Notes under the pieces: model-generated | Seen by the model: the letters and a program-made list of their open reading frames with translations, nothing else | The model's database searches: none | What the model was told of the DNA's origin: nothing | Assembly: GCF_013155385.1 (NCBI RefSeq) | Contig: NZ_JABJUQ010000007.1 | Coordinates: forward strand, 2,400,001-2,464,000 | Direction of reading: 5' to 3' | Source: Bacillus sp. WMMC1349 | GTDB taxonomy: Bacteria; Bacillota; Bacilli; Bacillales; Bacillaceae | Length of the DNA stretch: 64,000 bases | In this document: in pieces, positions 7,456-16,270 of the stretch | How positions within the stretch are numbered: position 1 is the stretch's first letter | Layout of the letters: each line of letters starts with the position of its first letter | Made by a program: the position numbers and the translations under genes

Positions 7456-10400
7456 CTCCATACATCTTTCACATAACGCATGTCTGTTTGCAGTTTATTC
7501 AACCAGTTTTCTGCTTCAACCTCATTTGTTTTAAAGATTGTTTGATAAGCATCTCGAAGCACTTTCTCAACGTCAGGCGCCATGCGATTGGCATCACCGC
7601 AAACGTAGAGATATGCACCATTACAAAGCAAATCGATAAGTTTTTCTTCATCTTCCTTCATCAGATCTTGCACATATGTTTTCGGACGATCTTCACACCG
7701 AGAAAAAGCTGTGTGCAGATAGACAATCCCGTCTTCTACCGCCTTTTCCAATTCATCTTGATAGAGATAGTCCTGTTTAGGATGTCGACAACCAAAATAA
7801 AGGTGAGCTTCACCAAGACCTGCCCCCGCTTGTTTTTGATTAAGCCGTGCCTGCAGAAAGCCACGAAATGGAGCAATCCCTGTTCCCGGTCCAACCATAA
7901 TAATCGGTGTTTCAGGATCTTTAGGCAGTTGAAAACCAAACTGTGACTTGTGAATAAAGCAAGTAACACCGTCTCCAGGAGAAAGCATCGCCAGATAGTT
8001 TGAGGCAACTCCATCATAATGACCGTGCCCACTCAATGCTGGACCGCTGACAACGGCAACAGTAATGCTTGTTTTTCGCTGATTTTGCCGCGGTGAGCTT
8101 GAAATAGAATAATATCTTGGCTTAAGTGGTGGTAAAAGTGAGAGAAAACGGGCAAATGGTAGTTCACAAGCCGGGTATTGTTCCAGCAAATCAAGCAATG
8201 ATAAGCGCTTGGTCAAGACAACCTTTTGATATGTTTGATCGTTTAACAGTTCTTCCAATTCTCGTTTATGGGGTGGACATGTTGTATGAACAGCTAATTC
8301 TCGTATTTGTGCTCTTGTTGCAGGTTCTTGCAATTCAACACAGTTTTCAAATAGATTAATCAGATCGACCGGTTGGTTTAAAGGTAAATGAGCAACATCA
8401 CGGCGACTGTTAATCTGGATTTGTTCATTTCCGCTTAGTTCAAAACGCTTAAGCACTCGGTTCATCAACTTAGGACGATTTTTTGGCAATACACCGAGAT
8501 GATCACCTTCAGAAAATTTGATTCCTTCAGGCAAAGATACTTCAATATGACGGGTACTTCTTCCGCTCTTTTCTTGCTGAAGTTCACGGTTTGTTAATAC
8601 TTGGGCTGTAAAAGCATTGTAAGTTTGGGCAAGCGGTGAGGCTGGTGTTGCATTGATCCACTCAATCGACAGGGAGTGTCTGTCTAATTCTCGTTGATCA
8701 TCTTCATGTAATGAGAATGTCTTCCGTAAATTTGTCCATAAACTGTTTCGCCAAGTTTCAAACTGATGTTCAAAGTGAGCGTTTACATCACCTTCTCCGA
8801 GCATCTGCAGCCTTGTCGCTCCTTTTTTTTCAAAGAGGCTGTCTATCAGACGGGGAATCCGCTGATAAGTACTTGCCCAGTTACGATTTCCACATCCAAA
8901 TACAGCATATTTAATACCGTTCAAATCTACTTCTTGGTCCTGTTCAAGCCAATTGACAAATTCACGTGCATTGTCAGGTGGATTTCCATTATAAGAAGAG
9001 GTAATCACAATCATCGCCCCCTCTTGCGGCATCTTTCCCTTATATTTGTCAAGGACTTCCACCTTGCATTTATATCCTTGAACACTCGCTTGGTCGGCAA
9101 TCTCTCCCGCAAGGCTTTCAGCGGTTCCAAGGTTTGATCCATAGAGAACGAGAAGTGGTGTTCCATGGGCATGTTTTTCCATCTGTTGTGACCTGCGTTT
9201 TTCTGTTTGCTTACTTTGTACCTTCCTGTTTCTCTGTTTCACACGCATCGTAAATCCTTCTGGCTTGATCGTTAATGACTCTTTGATTGTGAGTTGGTAA
9301 TTTGAATAATCGTCAAGCTCAAAGTGTTGAAGAATCAGACCGAGCACCATTGTTGCTTCATGAAGAGCAAATTGCATACCAATACAGGCCCTCTGACCGT
9401 TCCCAAACGGTTTGTAGGCATGCGGCGGAATGTTTTCCATCTGTTCAAACCGCTCAGGCCGGAATGCTTCGACATCTTTTCCCCAAACACGTTGATCCCG
9501 ATGTAAAACCGGAGCTAAAACCGTCACGTTTTGTCCTTTAGGAATCAAATATTTTCCACCGATCACGGTTTCTTCTTTGGCATAGAGTGAAAAACCGGGA
9601 GCTGTCGGCCACAGTCTTAATGATTCATTTAAAATCATTCGAATATATTTCAACTGCTTCACCTGTTGATAAGAAGGTTGAGGATCTGTCAGGACGCGAT
9701 CGGCTTCATCATACGCTTTTGTTAAAATATCGGGATGCTTCAGCAGAAGATAGAGTGCAAAGGATAACAAACCGCTCGTTGTTTCATGCCCTGCAATTAA
9801 GAAAGTAATCATTTGATAGCGGATGTTTTTGTCATCAAGTTTTTCTCCTGATTCAGGATCTTTTGCATGCAGCATCAGAGAAAGCAAATCATTCCCGGTT
9901 TTGTCGGCATTTTGTTTTCGCTTAGCAATAATCTGATCAACATAAGAAAACATCAGCTCAATATCACGGTTAAAATTCCGCCTTGTTTTGAACATCAGCT
10001 GATCTTGCACAGCCAGACGTTTCATTTGCCGCATCGATTCATTTAAACCACGCACCATACTGATGATGAAAGGATGCATCTTTTCTCGATAAAAACTATT
10101 AAAACGGTAATTGAAACCGCATAAACCGATCGTGTCCAATGTAAGTCGGGTCATGTCTTCAGGCACATCAATATTATCGTTCTCATGTAACCGAGACCAT
10201 TTTTGGATGAGCTGCATGGCAATATCAAGCATCATCGAATGATAGCCTTTCATCGCTCTTTGGCTAAAGCTTGGCAACAGAATGTTGTGTGCTTTCTGCC
10301 AATTTGGTTCTTCTGTCCAGCTTGTGAATAAACCGTCACCTGCAAAAGCCCGAACTTTCTGAAGTCCTTTAGACAAGTTTTTGGCAAATCGAGATTCATC

Positions 10401-10592
10401 ACAAACCTCACTAGCCAATTCACAGTTAGAAATAAACACGACATCAGTGCCAGAAAACTTAAATCGATAGATCGGTCCCATCTCAGCAGCAATTTTCCAT
10501 AAAGACTGAGTTGGTTTCCCTTTGTCAAGTAATGGCAGATTCCCAAGCGGCCCATATGTTTTTGGCATAGGAATTTCGCTTAGTTGATTCAC
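7452..10592 (-). CDS. cypB: Self-sufficient cytochrome P450 / NADPH reductase fusion (CYP102 family)
   Basis: A 1046-aa fusion, the normal CYP102A length. The P450 part (about residues 1-465) has the I-helix AGHETTS near 266, ESLR of the K helix, and the heme loop [10 protein letters not shown] whose Cys is near 402. The reductase part has the FMN-binding [12 protein letters not shown] near 485, FAD-binding [11 protein letters not shown] near 800, NADPH-binding [14 protein letters not shown] and [13 protein letters not shown] near the C-terminus. These enzymes hydroxylate medium- and long-chain fatty acids in the cytosol with NADPH and O2 and no separate partner. It lies 33 bp after the TetR gene in one operon, the bscR-cypB (yrhI-yrhJ) layout of B. 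subtilis. Probably induced by fatty acids that release the repressor. Confidence 0.95.
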   Translation of the reverse strand: MNQLSEIPMPKTYGPLGNLPLLDKGKPTQSLWKIAAEMGPIYRFKFSGTDVVFISNCELASEVCDESRFAKNLSKGLQKVRAFAGDGLFTSWTEEPNWQKAHNILLPSFSQRAMKGYHSMMLDIAMQLIQKWSRLHENDNIDVPEDMTRLTLDTIGLCGFNYRFNSFYREKMHPFIISMVRGLNESMRQMKRLAVQDQLMFKTRRNFNRDIELMFSYVDQIIAKRKQNADKTGNDLLSLMLHAKDPESGEKLDDKNIRYQMITFLIAGHETTSGLLSFALYLLLKHPDILTKAYDEADRVLTDPQPSYQQVKQLKYIRMILNESLRLWPTAPGFSLYAKEETVIGGKYLIPKGQNVTVLAPVLHRDQRVWGKDVEAFRPERFEQMENIPPHAYKPFGNGQRACIGMQFALHEATMVLGLILQHFELDDYSNYQLTIKESLTIKPEGFTMRVKQRNRKVQSKQTEKRRSQQMEKHAHGTPLLVLYGSNLGTAESLAGEIADQASVQGYKCKVEVLDKYKGKMPQEGAMIVITSSYNGNPPDNAREFVNWLEQDQEVDLNGIKYAVFGCGNRNWASTYQRIPRLIDSLFEKKGATRLQMLGEGDVNAHFEHQFETWRNSLWTNLRKTFSLHEDDQRELDRHSLSIEWINATPASPLAQTYNAFTAQVLTNRELQQEKSGRSTRHIEVSLPEGIKFSEGDHLGVLPKNRPKLMNRVLKRFELSGNEQIQINSRRDVAHLPLNQPVDLINLFENCVELQEPATRAQIRELAVHTTCPPHKRELEELLNDQTYQKVVLTKRLSLLDLLEQYPACELPFARFLSLLPPLKPRYYSISSSPRQNQRKTSITVAVVSGPALSGHGHYDGVASNYLAMLSPGDGVTCFIHKSQFGFQLPKDPETPIIMVGPGTGIAPFRGFLQARLNQKQAGAGLGEAHLYFGCRHPKQDYLYQDELEKAVEDGIVYLHTAFSRCEDRPKTYVQDLMKEDEEKLIDLLCNGAYLYVCGDANRMAPDVEKVLRDAYQTIFKTNEVEAENWLNKLQTDMRYVKDVWS

Positions 10593-10625
10593 TTCACATC
10601 ATCCTTTCTTTTAAAAATTACCATG

Positions 10626-11201
10626 TCATCCATGACACTTAATCGCATTCCAAGAACTGTCTTCAATTTTTTCAATTAATTCACAGGGTATTTGGATTTC
10701 CCCAGCTCTTACTAGCTTTTGAATATTCACAAAGATACCGAAAACAATCGCACTCAAAATATCGGAAGGCAGTGAACGAATCATGTTTGCCCGTTTTCCT
10801 TTTTCAAAAAATAAATAGATAAAATCCAATAGTTCATTAAGAACTTCGCGGCTTTTTTCTGTTAAATAGTGCGCAGTCTTATCAATTTCTAAAAAATAGA
10901 GCGCATCAACATTTTCTTGAGAAAACTTGAACAGACTGCGAAAAATGTGCTGAAATTGCTCGTAAACACATCCTGAATATGCCGGATACCCTTTTTTCAA
11001 TTTTTTCATAAAGCGCTTGACACTTTGTTGAAATAACACATTGACAAGATCTTCTTTGCTGTCAAAATAACGGTAAATCGTCCCGGTCCCGACATTTGCC
11101 TTCTCCGCGATCATCGGAATCGTTGTTGCATCAAAACCGCGCTCTGCGAACAGGGCGAGTGAAGCATCAATGATTCTGTCATATTTGCTTTCTGGTTCCA
11201 T
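10626..11201 (-). CDS. bscR: TetR-family repressor of the CYP102 operon (BscR/FatR, Bm3R1-like)
   Basis: A 191-aa protein from ATG 11201, chosen because GGAGG lies 9 bases upstream; a longer start at 11237 would run across the operator. Residues about 8-55 form the TetR helix-turn-helix: RIIDASLALFAERGFDATT, then VGTGTIYRYFDSKEDL. The rest is helical, as in the ligand-binding domain. FatR/Bm3R1 relatives repress their own operon and are released by fatty acids. The perfect palindrome at 11222-11241, just upstream, supports autoregulation together with cypB. Confidence 0.9.
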   Translation of the reverse strand: MEPESKYDRIIDASLALFAERGFDATTIPMIAEKANVGTGTIYRYFDSKEDLVNVLFQQSVKRFMKKLKKGYPAYSGCVYEQFQHIFRSLFKFSQENVDALYFLEIDKTAHYLTEKSREVLNELLDFIYLFFEKGKRANMIRSLPSDILSAIVFGIFVNIQKLVRAGEIQIPCELIEKIEDSSWNAIKCHG

Positions 11202-11221
11202 TAAAAGTAACCTCCTTCGAA

Positions 11222-11241
11222 CGGAATGAACGTTCATTCCG
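11222..11241. promoter_or_regulatory. Perfect 20-bp palindromic operator for the TetR repressor
   Basis: CGGAATGAACGTTCATTCCG is a perfect palindrome 20 bp before the repressor start codon. It equals, as I remember it, the Bm3R1 operator of the B. megaterium P450 BM3 system. Confidence 0.85.
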
Positions 11242-11356
11242 CTTGTTACATTTGACAGCCACTCAAAAAAACCTTTTTTAACAAAGCAAAAAAGTAAAAT
11301 CAGGAAGTTTATATTATGTGGTCCATAGGTATTTTTGCATATTTAAATCAGCCATC

Positions 11357-11383
11357 AAAAAAAGAGCTGCTTTAACACAGCTC
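11357..11383 (-). terminator. Terminator of the subtilase gene
   Basis: On the minus strand GAGCTG, loop, CAGCTC is followed by seven T, about 13 bp after the stop. Confidence 0.75.
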
Positions 11384-11395
11384 CCTCTGCTAAAC

Positions 11396-14300
11396 CTATT
11401 TTGCTTTTTTGACCTTGACTTGGCTCGCTTTGCTCGCATTTCCAGCTTTGTCAATTGCGATAACTGTCAAAATCGTTTTTGGCTTTTGCTTTTTAATTTT
11501 TACAACATATTGGCCTTTTTTATTCACTCTGCCAGTGCCAATTGTTTTTTTGCCAACTTTGATCCTTATATTGGCATTTGCTTCAGCTTTTCCTTTTACA
11601 GTGGTGCTTTTATTTGTCACGCTATTAACCTTTGGTGCAGTAGGCGGTGTTTTGTCTTTTACGGTCGTTTTCGTCGCTTTGCTAATATTTCCGGCTTTAT
11701 CTTTTGCTGTCACAGTGATTGTTGTTCCTGCTTTTTGTTTGCTGACTTTCAGACGAAATTCACCTTTGCCATTTGCTTTGCCAGTACCAATCGTTTTCCC
11801 TTTCACTTTTGCGATAACTAACGCATTGGCTTCCGTTTTACCTGTGATGACCTTGCTTTTATCAGTGACTGAATGAATTTTTGGTGTACTTGGCGGAATA
11901 GCGTCAGCCACTATGACTTTGACATCGCCGCTTTCCCTGTAAGTATCTGCAGAAGCAGACACATATAAAACCGTATATTCTGTTTGTTTCTTGACTTTTA
12001 CTTTAAAAATACCTGAAGAATCAGCTTTTCCGGTCGCAATGATTTTTTTGGATTGATCCTTCACCTGAACTGTATAACCAGGTAACGTTTTCCCTGTCAC
12101 ATCAATATCTTTGTTGGTGACGCGTTTTACCGTTGGTTTTTGTGGTGCTTTTTCAACAATGACTCTGACTGAAGCTTCCGCCTGACCGCCTGAAGCCAGC
12201 ACATGGAGAACTTGATTTGTTTGCTGTACCGGGATGTTCACTTTAAATGTTCCAGAGTTCCCTGCTTTACCCACACCTAATGTTTTATTTCCGCTGACTA
12301 CTTTCACAGTTGAACCGCTTTTAGCTGTACCCGTAACGGCTGAATGGCGATTTAACACAGGGTTGACTTTCAAGTTGAGTTCAAAGACACTAAACGCATA
12401 AAATGCATTGAGCTTACCCCAGCCAGAAATGATATGATATCCAGGTACTTGCACGTCAGGTTCTCCATCAAAATCAATGTCATCACGATAAGGATTATCC
12501 TCTTCATTAAATGTGACATCAGCAGTTGTTTCCTTCAAAAACTTTGCCACCTGGTTCGGTTTTAATGACGGATTTTGTGAAATGAGAAGCCCAGCGACAG
12601 CAGATACGTGCGGTGCTGCCATCGATGTTCCACTCATATAAGTGACATTGCCATCAGGAACAAGGCTCGGAATATCACTTCCCGGCGCGACCAGGTCAAG
12701 CCCTTTACCATAGTTGGAATAGTCTGAGACAAGGGCTAGTTGATTGGTTGCTCCAACTGAAATCGTATATTTTGAAGATGCGGGATAGGAGAGTTCTGAA
12801 GCGCCCTCATTTCCACTTGCAGCAATCACCGTCACATTTTTGCTTTGTGCGTATTTCAAAGCATATTCAATCACCCTGCTGTACGGTCCGCCAAGGCTTA
12901 GATTAATGACTTTTGCCCCGTGATCGACAGCATAGATAATCCCATAGGCAATTTTTTCAGTATCTCCCTCCCCTGAACGATCCAAAACTTTCACTGGGAG
13001 AATTTTCGCATGCGGATTAATTCCAGCCATTGAATAATGATTATCAGCAGCTGCTGCGATAATCCCGGAAACATGTGTGCCATGTCCGTTATCATCCATT
13101 GCATCCCCATTACGGCTAATATAATTAAATCCGGATTCTTGTTCAACACTGGCACTTAAATCTTGAAGTGTATGGTCAACACCTGTGTCAACAACAGCAA
13201 TCACTGTATTTTGAAGCGGTTTGTTGACCAGAAGTTTCTGAAGTTTTTCAAATTGAATATCTACATGCTTGCTGCTGTTTTTAAGTGACCATTGATAAGG
13301 ATACTGAACATCAGCTGATAACGCATGATACTGCTGAACTGGTTCGATAAATTCCACCTCAGGCAACCTCGATATTTTACCAGTAGCGGCTGCGTGATAG
13401 CCGTTTGTATGGTGTTGATCCATTTCCACCACATACATATTTTGAAACATTTTATTTTTTGAGACGGAGTCGACAGTGCCAGCCCCGAAAGATTTCACTT
13501 TCGCTTTGAAAGAACGCAATCTTTTGTGATCTTTTAATTTCACAATATAGCGATTTTTTGTTGCGATTTTTAAACTTGAATTTGTAAGACCTGCTTTTTC
13601 TAGTACTGTTGACACTTTACTGCCTGCCAAATCTTCAATTTTAATATCTTTTATGATTTGATCCATTTGTTTTTTGAGTGCTTCAGGAACGGCATCACGT
13701 ACTGTTTTGTGAAGGCGATAGATCGCTTTTTGGTCCTCTTTTGTTATCGTATATTGACTCGCCTGTCCGTTTTTTGCGATATCGGCAAACAGCGATTTCA
13801 ATTGAACTAAATCGCTAGACACCGTATTCTGAATTGATTGTTTAGACAGCATTTTTGAACCTATGAAGGGAGCAGCTTTATCATATAAAGAAGACCATTT
13901 TTTTCCTTTATCGGTTTTTTCAAACAGATGATCTCTAATCATGCTCAAATGTTTGTAGCTTGTCTTTTCTGGTGTGCTTAATTCTTCTTTCTGTTGGTCT
14001 AATGGGGAAAGGGTGACACCTTGATAATTGATGGTGTAAGGGATGTCTTGATGTTGTAAAGTTTCTTCTTGATTATTTTCGATCTTGATATAGTAGGGAC
14101 CTTTCCAAGCGATTGGAAAGTCGATGACTGCGGGAATCTTTGGATAGGAATAACCGATATACCGAGCAAATGTATGACCTTTAATAGCATTCTCTAAGCT
14201 GGAATAAATCGAGATGGTCAGCTCTTTTTCTGATTGGAGTTTGATGCGAAAGTGTGTGTAATTTGCGATTTCCTTTTGTTGAGGCTCTATTTTATACCAA

Positions 14301-14476
14301 TGTTCTTTTTCTTGATTTTTAAATACTGTATTCACTGATGAACTGTTAGTTAATGTCGTTTCTTTGAAAGATGATTGGTTTTCTGCCGCCATGGTCTTTA
14401 CAGCAGGAAACTGTCCAAATACAAGTGTAAACATGAGCATGAAAACAAAGAAAACGCAAACCTTTCTTTTTTCCAT
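11396..14476 (-). CDS. Large secreted subtilisin-like serine protease with C-terminal Ig-like repeats
   Basis: A 1026-aa protein; ATG 14476 is chosen for the GGAGG 8 bases upstream. It has a Sec signal peptide (MEKRKVCVFFVFMLMFTLVF, cleavage probably after KTMA), then a prodomain. The S8 catalytic domain has Asp in AVVDTGVDH (about residue 429), His in DNGHGTHVSG (about 464) and Ser in MSGTSMAAPHVS (about 616); the oxyanion segment AASGNEG is present. After residue 705 come four related bacterial Ig-like units of about 85 aa, each with GKxxGxGKANxxGxF-type turns. The last two also carry the linker KTPPTAPKVNSVTNKS type and DKAGNxSKA. No LPxTG anchor is seen, so it is released or wall-retained through the basic repeats (the C-terminus is KVKKAK). 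It resembles large Vpr/Bpr-type exoproteases. Own terminator, monocistronic. Confidence 0.92.
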   Translation of the reverse strand: MEKRKVCVFFVFMLMFTLVFGQFPAVKTMAAENQSSFKETTLTNSSSVNTVFKNQEKEHWYKIEPQQKEIANYTHFRIKLQSEKELTISIYSSLENAIKGHTFARYIGYSYPKIPAVIDFPIAWKGPYYIKIENNQEETLQHQDIPYTINYQGVTLSPLDQQKEELSTPEKTSYKHLSMIRDHLFEKTDKGKKWSSLYDKAAPFIGSKMLSKQSIQNTVSSDLVQLKSLFADIAKNGQASQYTITKEDQKAIYRLHKTVRDAVPEALKKQMDQIIKDIKIEDLAGSKVSTVLEKAGLTNSSLKIATKNRYIVKLKDHKRLRSFKAKVKSFGAGTVDSVSKNKMFQNMYVVEMDQHHTNGYHAAATGKISRLPEVEFIEPVQQYHALSADVQYPYQWSLKNSSKHVDIQFEKLQKLLVNKPLQNTVIAVVDTGVDHTLQDLSASVEQESGFNYISRNGDAMDDNGHGTHVSGIIAAAADNHYSMAGINPHAKILPVKVLDRSGEGDTEKIAYGIIYAVDHGAKVINLSLGGPYSRVIEYALKYAQSKNVTVIAASGNEGASELSYPASSKYTISVGATNQLALVSDYSNYGKGLDLVAPGSDIPSLVPDGNVTYMSGTSMAAPHVSAVAGLLISQNPSLKPNQVAKFLKETTADVTFNEEDNPYRDDIDFDGEPDVQVPGYHIISGWGKLNAFYAFSVFELNLKVNPVLNRHSAVTGTAKSGSTVKVVSGNKTLGVGKAGNSGTFKVNIPVQQTNQVLHVLASGGQAEASVRVIVEKAPQKPTVKRVTNKDIDVTGKTLPGYTVQVKDQSKKIIATGKADSSGIFKVKVKKQTEYTVLYVSASADTYRESGDVKVIVADAIPPSTPKIHSVTDKSKVITGKTEANALVIAKVKGKTIGTGKANGKGEFRLKVSKQKAGTTITVTAKDKAGNISKATKTTVKDKTPPTAPKVNSVTNKSTTVKGKAEANANIRIKVGKKTIGTGRVNKKGQYVVKIKKQKPKTILTVIAIDKAGNASKASQVKVKKAK

Positions 14477-14780
14477 ATGGCACACCTCCGCCAAATTTAG
14501 TTAAACATATTCACTTTGCTAATATTAAACCATGATTATCAACTTATTGGAATAGTTTTCTGTTAAAAGCCAACCTATGTACTAATAGAGGTGTTAGAAT
14601 TCATAGTGCCAGACGGTCATTTGTACCTATGTCTTGTGTATGTATAACAGAAAGTGAATGGGCAGGGCGCGGCAAACTGGAGGATCTTTTTTCGCGAAGT
14701 GATCTATCCGCCCTATCAATTTTTCTTATAAATGCATAGGATGTATGGAAATTTAACTTTAAAAAGGTGGTGCTATTTTT
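14477..14780. other. Divergent intergenic region, subtilase / YjcZ-like gene
   Basis: It holds the upstream regions of two divergent genes. CATAGGATGTATG at about 14740-14752 loosely resembles a sigmaK-type -10 (CATA-n3-TA) ahead of the YjcZ-like gene; no matching -35 can be asserted. No ORF is supported. Confidence 0.35.
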
Positions 14781-14930
14781 ATGGGCTTCGGTTTTGGATA
14801 TCCAGGTCGCTGCTGCGGTTATGGCGGCGGATACGGTTATGGCGGCGGAGTTGGCTATGGCGGTGGATTCGCGCTCATCGTCGTTCTTTTCATTCTCTTG
14901 ATCATTGTAGGCGCATGCTGGGCGTACTAA
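14781..14930 (+). CDS. YjcZ-family small sporulation-type protein
   Basis: A 49-aa protein behind AAAAGGTGG. It begins [20 protein letters not shown], a Gly/Tyr-rich stretch. A single membrane helix [17 protein letters not shown] follows and it ends CWAY. The Gly-rich head plus the [15 protein letters not shown] helix is the signature of the YjcZ family, of which Bacillus genomes carry several copies, generally linked to sporulation. It is monocistronic, with a likely terminator about 115 bp downstream. Regulation by a sporulation sigma factor is inference. Confidence 0.8.
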   Translation: MGFGFGYPGRCCGYGGGYGYGGGVGYGGGFALIVVLFILLIIVGACWAY

Positions 14931-15046
14931 TTAGGAGATCTTACCCTGTCATTGCTTGCGCATAATGAGATTGATTTCTCTTTTTCCGTAGAGACTAAAT
15001 CTTGTCTTTAACAGCACTTTGCTGAGGACTTGCTCGCATCTAATCC

Positions 15047-15084
15047 GAAAAGGAACAGAGAACGACGTTTTCTGTTCCTTTTTC
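15047..15084 (+). terminator. Strong hairpin terminator downstream of the YjcZ-like gene
   Basis: AAAAGGAACAGA and its complement TCTGTTCCTTTTT enclose a 10-base loop. A 12-bp stem with T run; the A run on the other side may let it act on the minus strand too. Confidence 0.8.
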
Positions 15085-15123
15085 GTAGAAAGCGGTCAGG
15101 AAGAATTCCCCCTACCTGCTGGA

Positions 15124-15267
15124 TTACCGATAAGGCAACCAAAAACCGGCTCGTCGAGTTCTTTCAATTCTTCGTCGGCGATATGGATTACCATAACCAT
15201 GCTTAAAAGAATGTGGCATAGATGAATAACCATGACCGATAAAAGACATTCTGTGATCTTTCATCAT
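15124..15267 (-). CDS. 47-aa basic, Tyr/His/Arg-rich small protein, hypothetical
   Basis: ATG at 15267 (a second ATG follows immediately) is preceded by GAGAGGG at about 12 bases. The product begins MMKDHRMSFIGHGYSSMPHS, continues FKHGYGNPYRRRRIERTRRA and ends GFWLPYR. It is very basic and rich in His, Tyr, Gly and Arg, a composition reminiscent of small spore-coat-associated proteins, though I recognise no family. It lies convergent with the YjcZ-like gene and downstream of the yrzI-like gene. Moderate confidence that it is translated. Confidence 0.45.
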   Translation of the reverse strand: MMKDHRMSFIGHGYSSMPHSFKHGYGNPYRRRRIERTRRAGFWLPYR

Positions 15268-15342
15268 GAATCTGCATCCCTCTCTTATGTTTTTAATATT
15301 CATATGCAGATCATTGAAGGATGGACCTACTTAAAGAAATAG

Positions 15343-15399
15343 CTAAACTTGATCTTTCTCCTGTGTATAATGTGCCAGCAGTTCCCTTCTATACATCAT
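15343..15399 (-). CDS. Possible 18-aa peptide ORF
   Basis: ATG at 15399 follows the good ribosome site AAAGGAGAG; the product is MMYRRELLAHYTQEKDQV. It sits 29 bp after the yrzI-like gene on the same strand. The Glu/Lys/Gln-rich helix resembles the tail of YrzI-type proteins, so it may be a truncated relative. Too short to be sure. Confidence 0.3.
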   Translation of the reverse strand: MMYRRELLAHYTQEKDQV

Positions 15400-15428
15400 A
15401 GCAATCTCTCCTTTCATTCTCGTTTTGA

Positions 15429-15578
15429 TTAGCGTTGGCTATTCAAATAAAGATACTTTAACTGCCGATCTTTCATTTCATTGTACAGCTGTTCGATCTG
15501 ATGTTCTCGTTCATACTCTTCTGGACTTTTAAATTTTTTTTGAATCGTCAGTGTTAAGAAGAATAAATTAATCGTCAT
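15429..15578 (-). CDS. yrzI: YrzI-family small protein
   Basis: A 49-aa protein from ATG 15578 behind AAAGGAGGTGAG. It starts MTINLFFLTLTIQKKFKS, matching the MTFNLFFFTVTVQKR-type start of YrzI, followed by a charged helix EEYEREHQIEQLYNEMKDRQ. The YrzI family has no established function. It follows a terminator-like hairpin by about 20 bp, so some of its transcripts may arise by read-through from the promoter at 15871-15899. Confidence 0.75.
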   Translation of the reverse strand: MTINLFFLTLTIQKKFKSPEEYEREHQIEQLYNEMKDRQLKYLYLNSQR

Positions 15579-15611
15579 ATCACTCACCTCCTTTAAAGTT
15601 TGCTACAAAAC

Positions 15612-15650
15612 ATAAAACAACCCGCAGATCATTTGACAAACCTGCGGGTG
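15612..15650 (-). terminator. Hairpin between the 27-aa peptide ORF and yrzI
   Basis: On the minus strand ACCCGCAG, loop, CTGCGGGT is followed by TGTTTTA. The T run is broken, so termination may be partial. It is placed like an attenuator in front of yrzI. Confidence 0.6.
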
Positions 15651-15750
15651 CAAACAAAAACCGCCAGACAAAAACAAAACGATGTCTTTATCTTGCGAGA
15701 AGGAAAGCGTATTGTTCTAACTTCCTAACGTATTTTGTAAAAAGCAATGG

Positions 15751-15834
15751 TTAAGGAAGGGCACAATCTCTCCCACAGGTTGAATGAAACATATATTCAC
15801 AAGGTCTAGTGTATGTAGTTAATTCCGATTTCAT
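15751..15834 (-). CDS. 27-aa Cys-containing peptide with strong expression signals
   Basis: The second of two close ATGs (15834) lies 8 bases after AAGGAGG; the first (15840) would give 29 aa. The product begins MKSELTTYTRPCEYMFHSTC and ends GRDCALP. It has three Cys, no clear membrane helix and no signal peptide. A near-consensus sigmaA promoter lies 37 bp upstream and a hairpin lies about 100 bp downstream, before yrzI. It could be a leader peptide, a small regulatory peptide or a precursor; no modification enzyme gene is adjacent. Family not recognised. Confidence 0.5.
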   Translation of the reverse strand: MKSELTTYTRPCEYMFHSTCGRDCALP

Positions 15835-15870
15835 GTTCATCAACCTCCTTACTTTTTTGATTACTTTGTA

Positions 15871-15899
15871 AGTATATCCATCAACTTCCTATTTGTAAA
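15871..15899 (-). promoter_or_regulatory. Near-consensus sigmaA promoter for the 27-aa peptide / yrzI unit
   Basis: TTTACA (15899-15894), 17-bp spacer and TATACT (15876-15871) on the minus strand, just ahead of the AAGGAGG of the peptide ORF. Confidence 0.8.
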
Positions 15900-15921
15900 C
15901 CTTTTTTTCAAAAAATGGACA

Positions 15922-15957
15922 TAAAAAAATACAGAAAGTCTTAAGACTCTCTGTTTA
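15922..15957 (-). terminator. Terminator of the yrrT-mtnN-mccA-mccB-yrhC operon
   Basis: On the minus strand, right after the yrhC stop, ACAGAGAGTC, TTAA, GACTTTCTGT (one bulge) is followed by ATTTTTTT. Confidence 0.8.
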
Positions 15958-16188
15958 TGATTCTTCCATTTCATCTAATTGTCTTTTATATTTGAGTGAA
16001 CGCTTAACACAAAAGAAAGCACCCGCTAAAAAACTGCATGTCGCAAACATCATCACCGATTGTTGGAATAATGTTAGCCCTTGATTAGGGATGATGGTGC
16101 CGATATACAAAAAAGTACTGACACTGAGTAGTGTAAAGGCAAACTGCTTGTAATCTTCCATCAAGGCTTTTACTTTTTTCTTATGCAT
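15955..16188 (-). CDS. yrhC: YrhC, small membrane protein of the methionine-to-cysteine operon
   Basis: A 77-aa protein with a basic N-terminus (MHKKKVKALMEDYKQF), two membrane helices (FTLLSVSTFLYIGTII and SVMMFATCSFLAGAFFCV) and a charged tail KYKRQLDEMEES. Length and position directly after mccB match B. subtilis YrhC, the last gene of yrrT-mtnN-mccA-mccB-yrhC. Function unknown. AGGTGATCAT precedes the ATG; a terminator follows at once. Confidence 0.85.
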   Translation of the reverse strand: MHKKKVKALMEDYKQFAFTLLSVSTFLYIGTIIPNQGLTLFQQSVMMFATCSFLAGAFFCVKRSLKYKRQLDEMEES

Positions 16189-16270
16189 ATGATCACCTGT
16201 TTAGATTCATATAAGATATGATTTAGAATAACATAGCATAACAGTTTGCAGGACATGTAAATTCAGGTAA

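Noticed and set aside
11318-11876. Two overlapping 155-167 codon plus-strand ORFs, Phe-rich
   Set aside because: Antisense to the Lys-rich repeats of the subtilase; Phe richness simply mirrors AAA codons.
11396-12400. Possible CRISPR-like or tandem DNA repeat
   Set aside because: The repetition is protein-level Ig-like units of about 85 codons, diverged at DNA level, with no spacer structure. No CRISPR array was seen anywhere.
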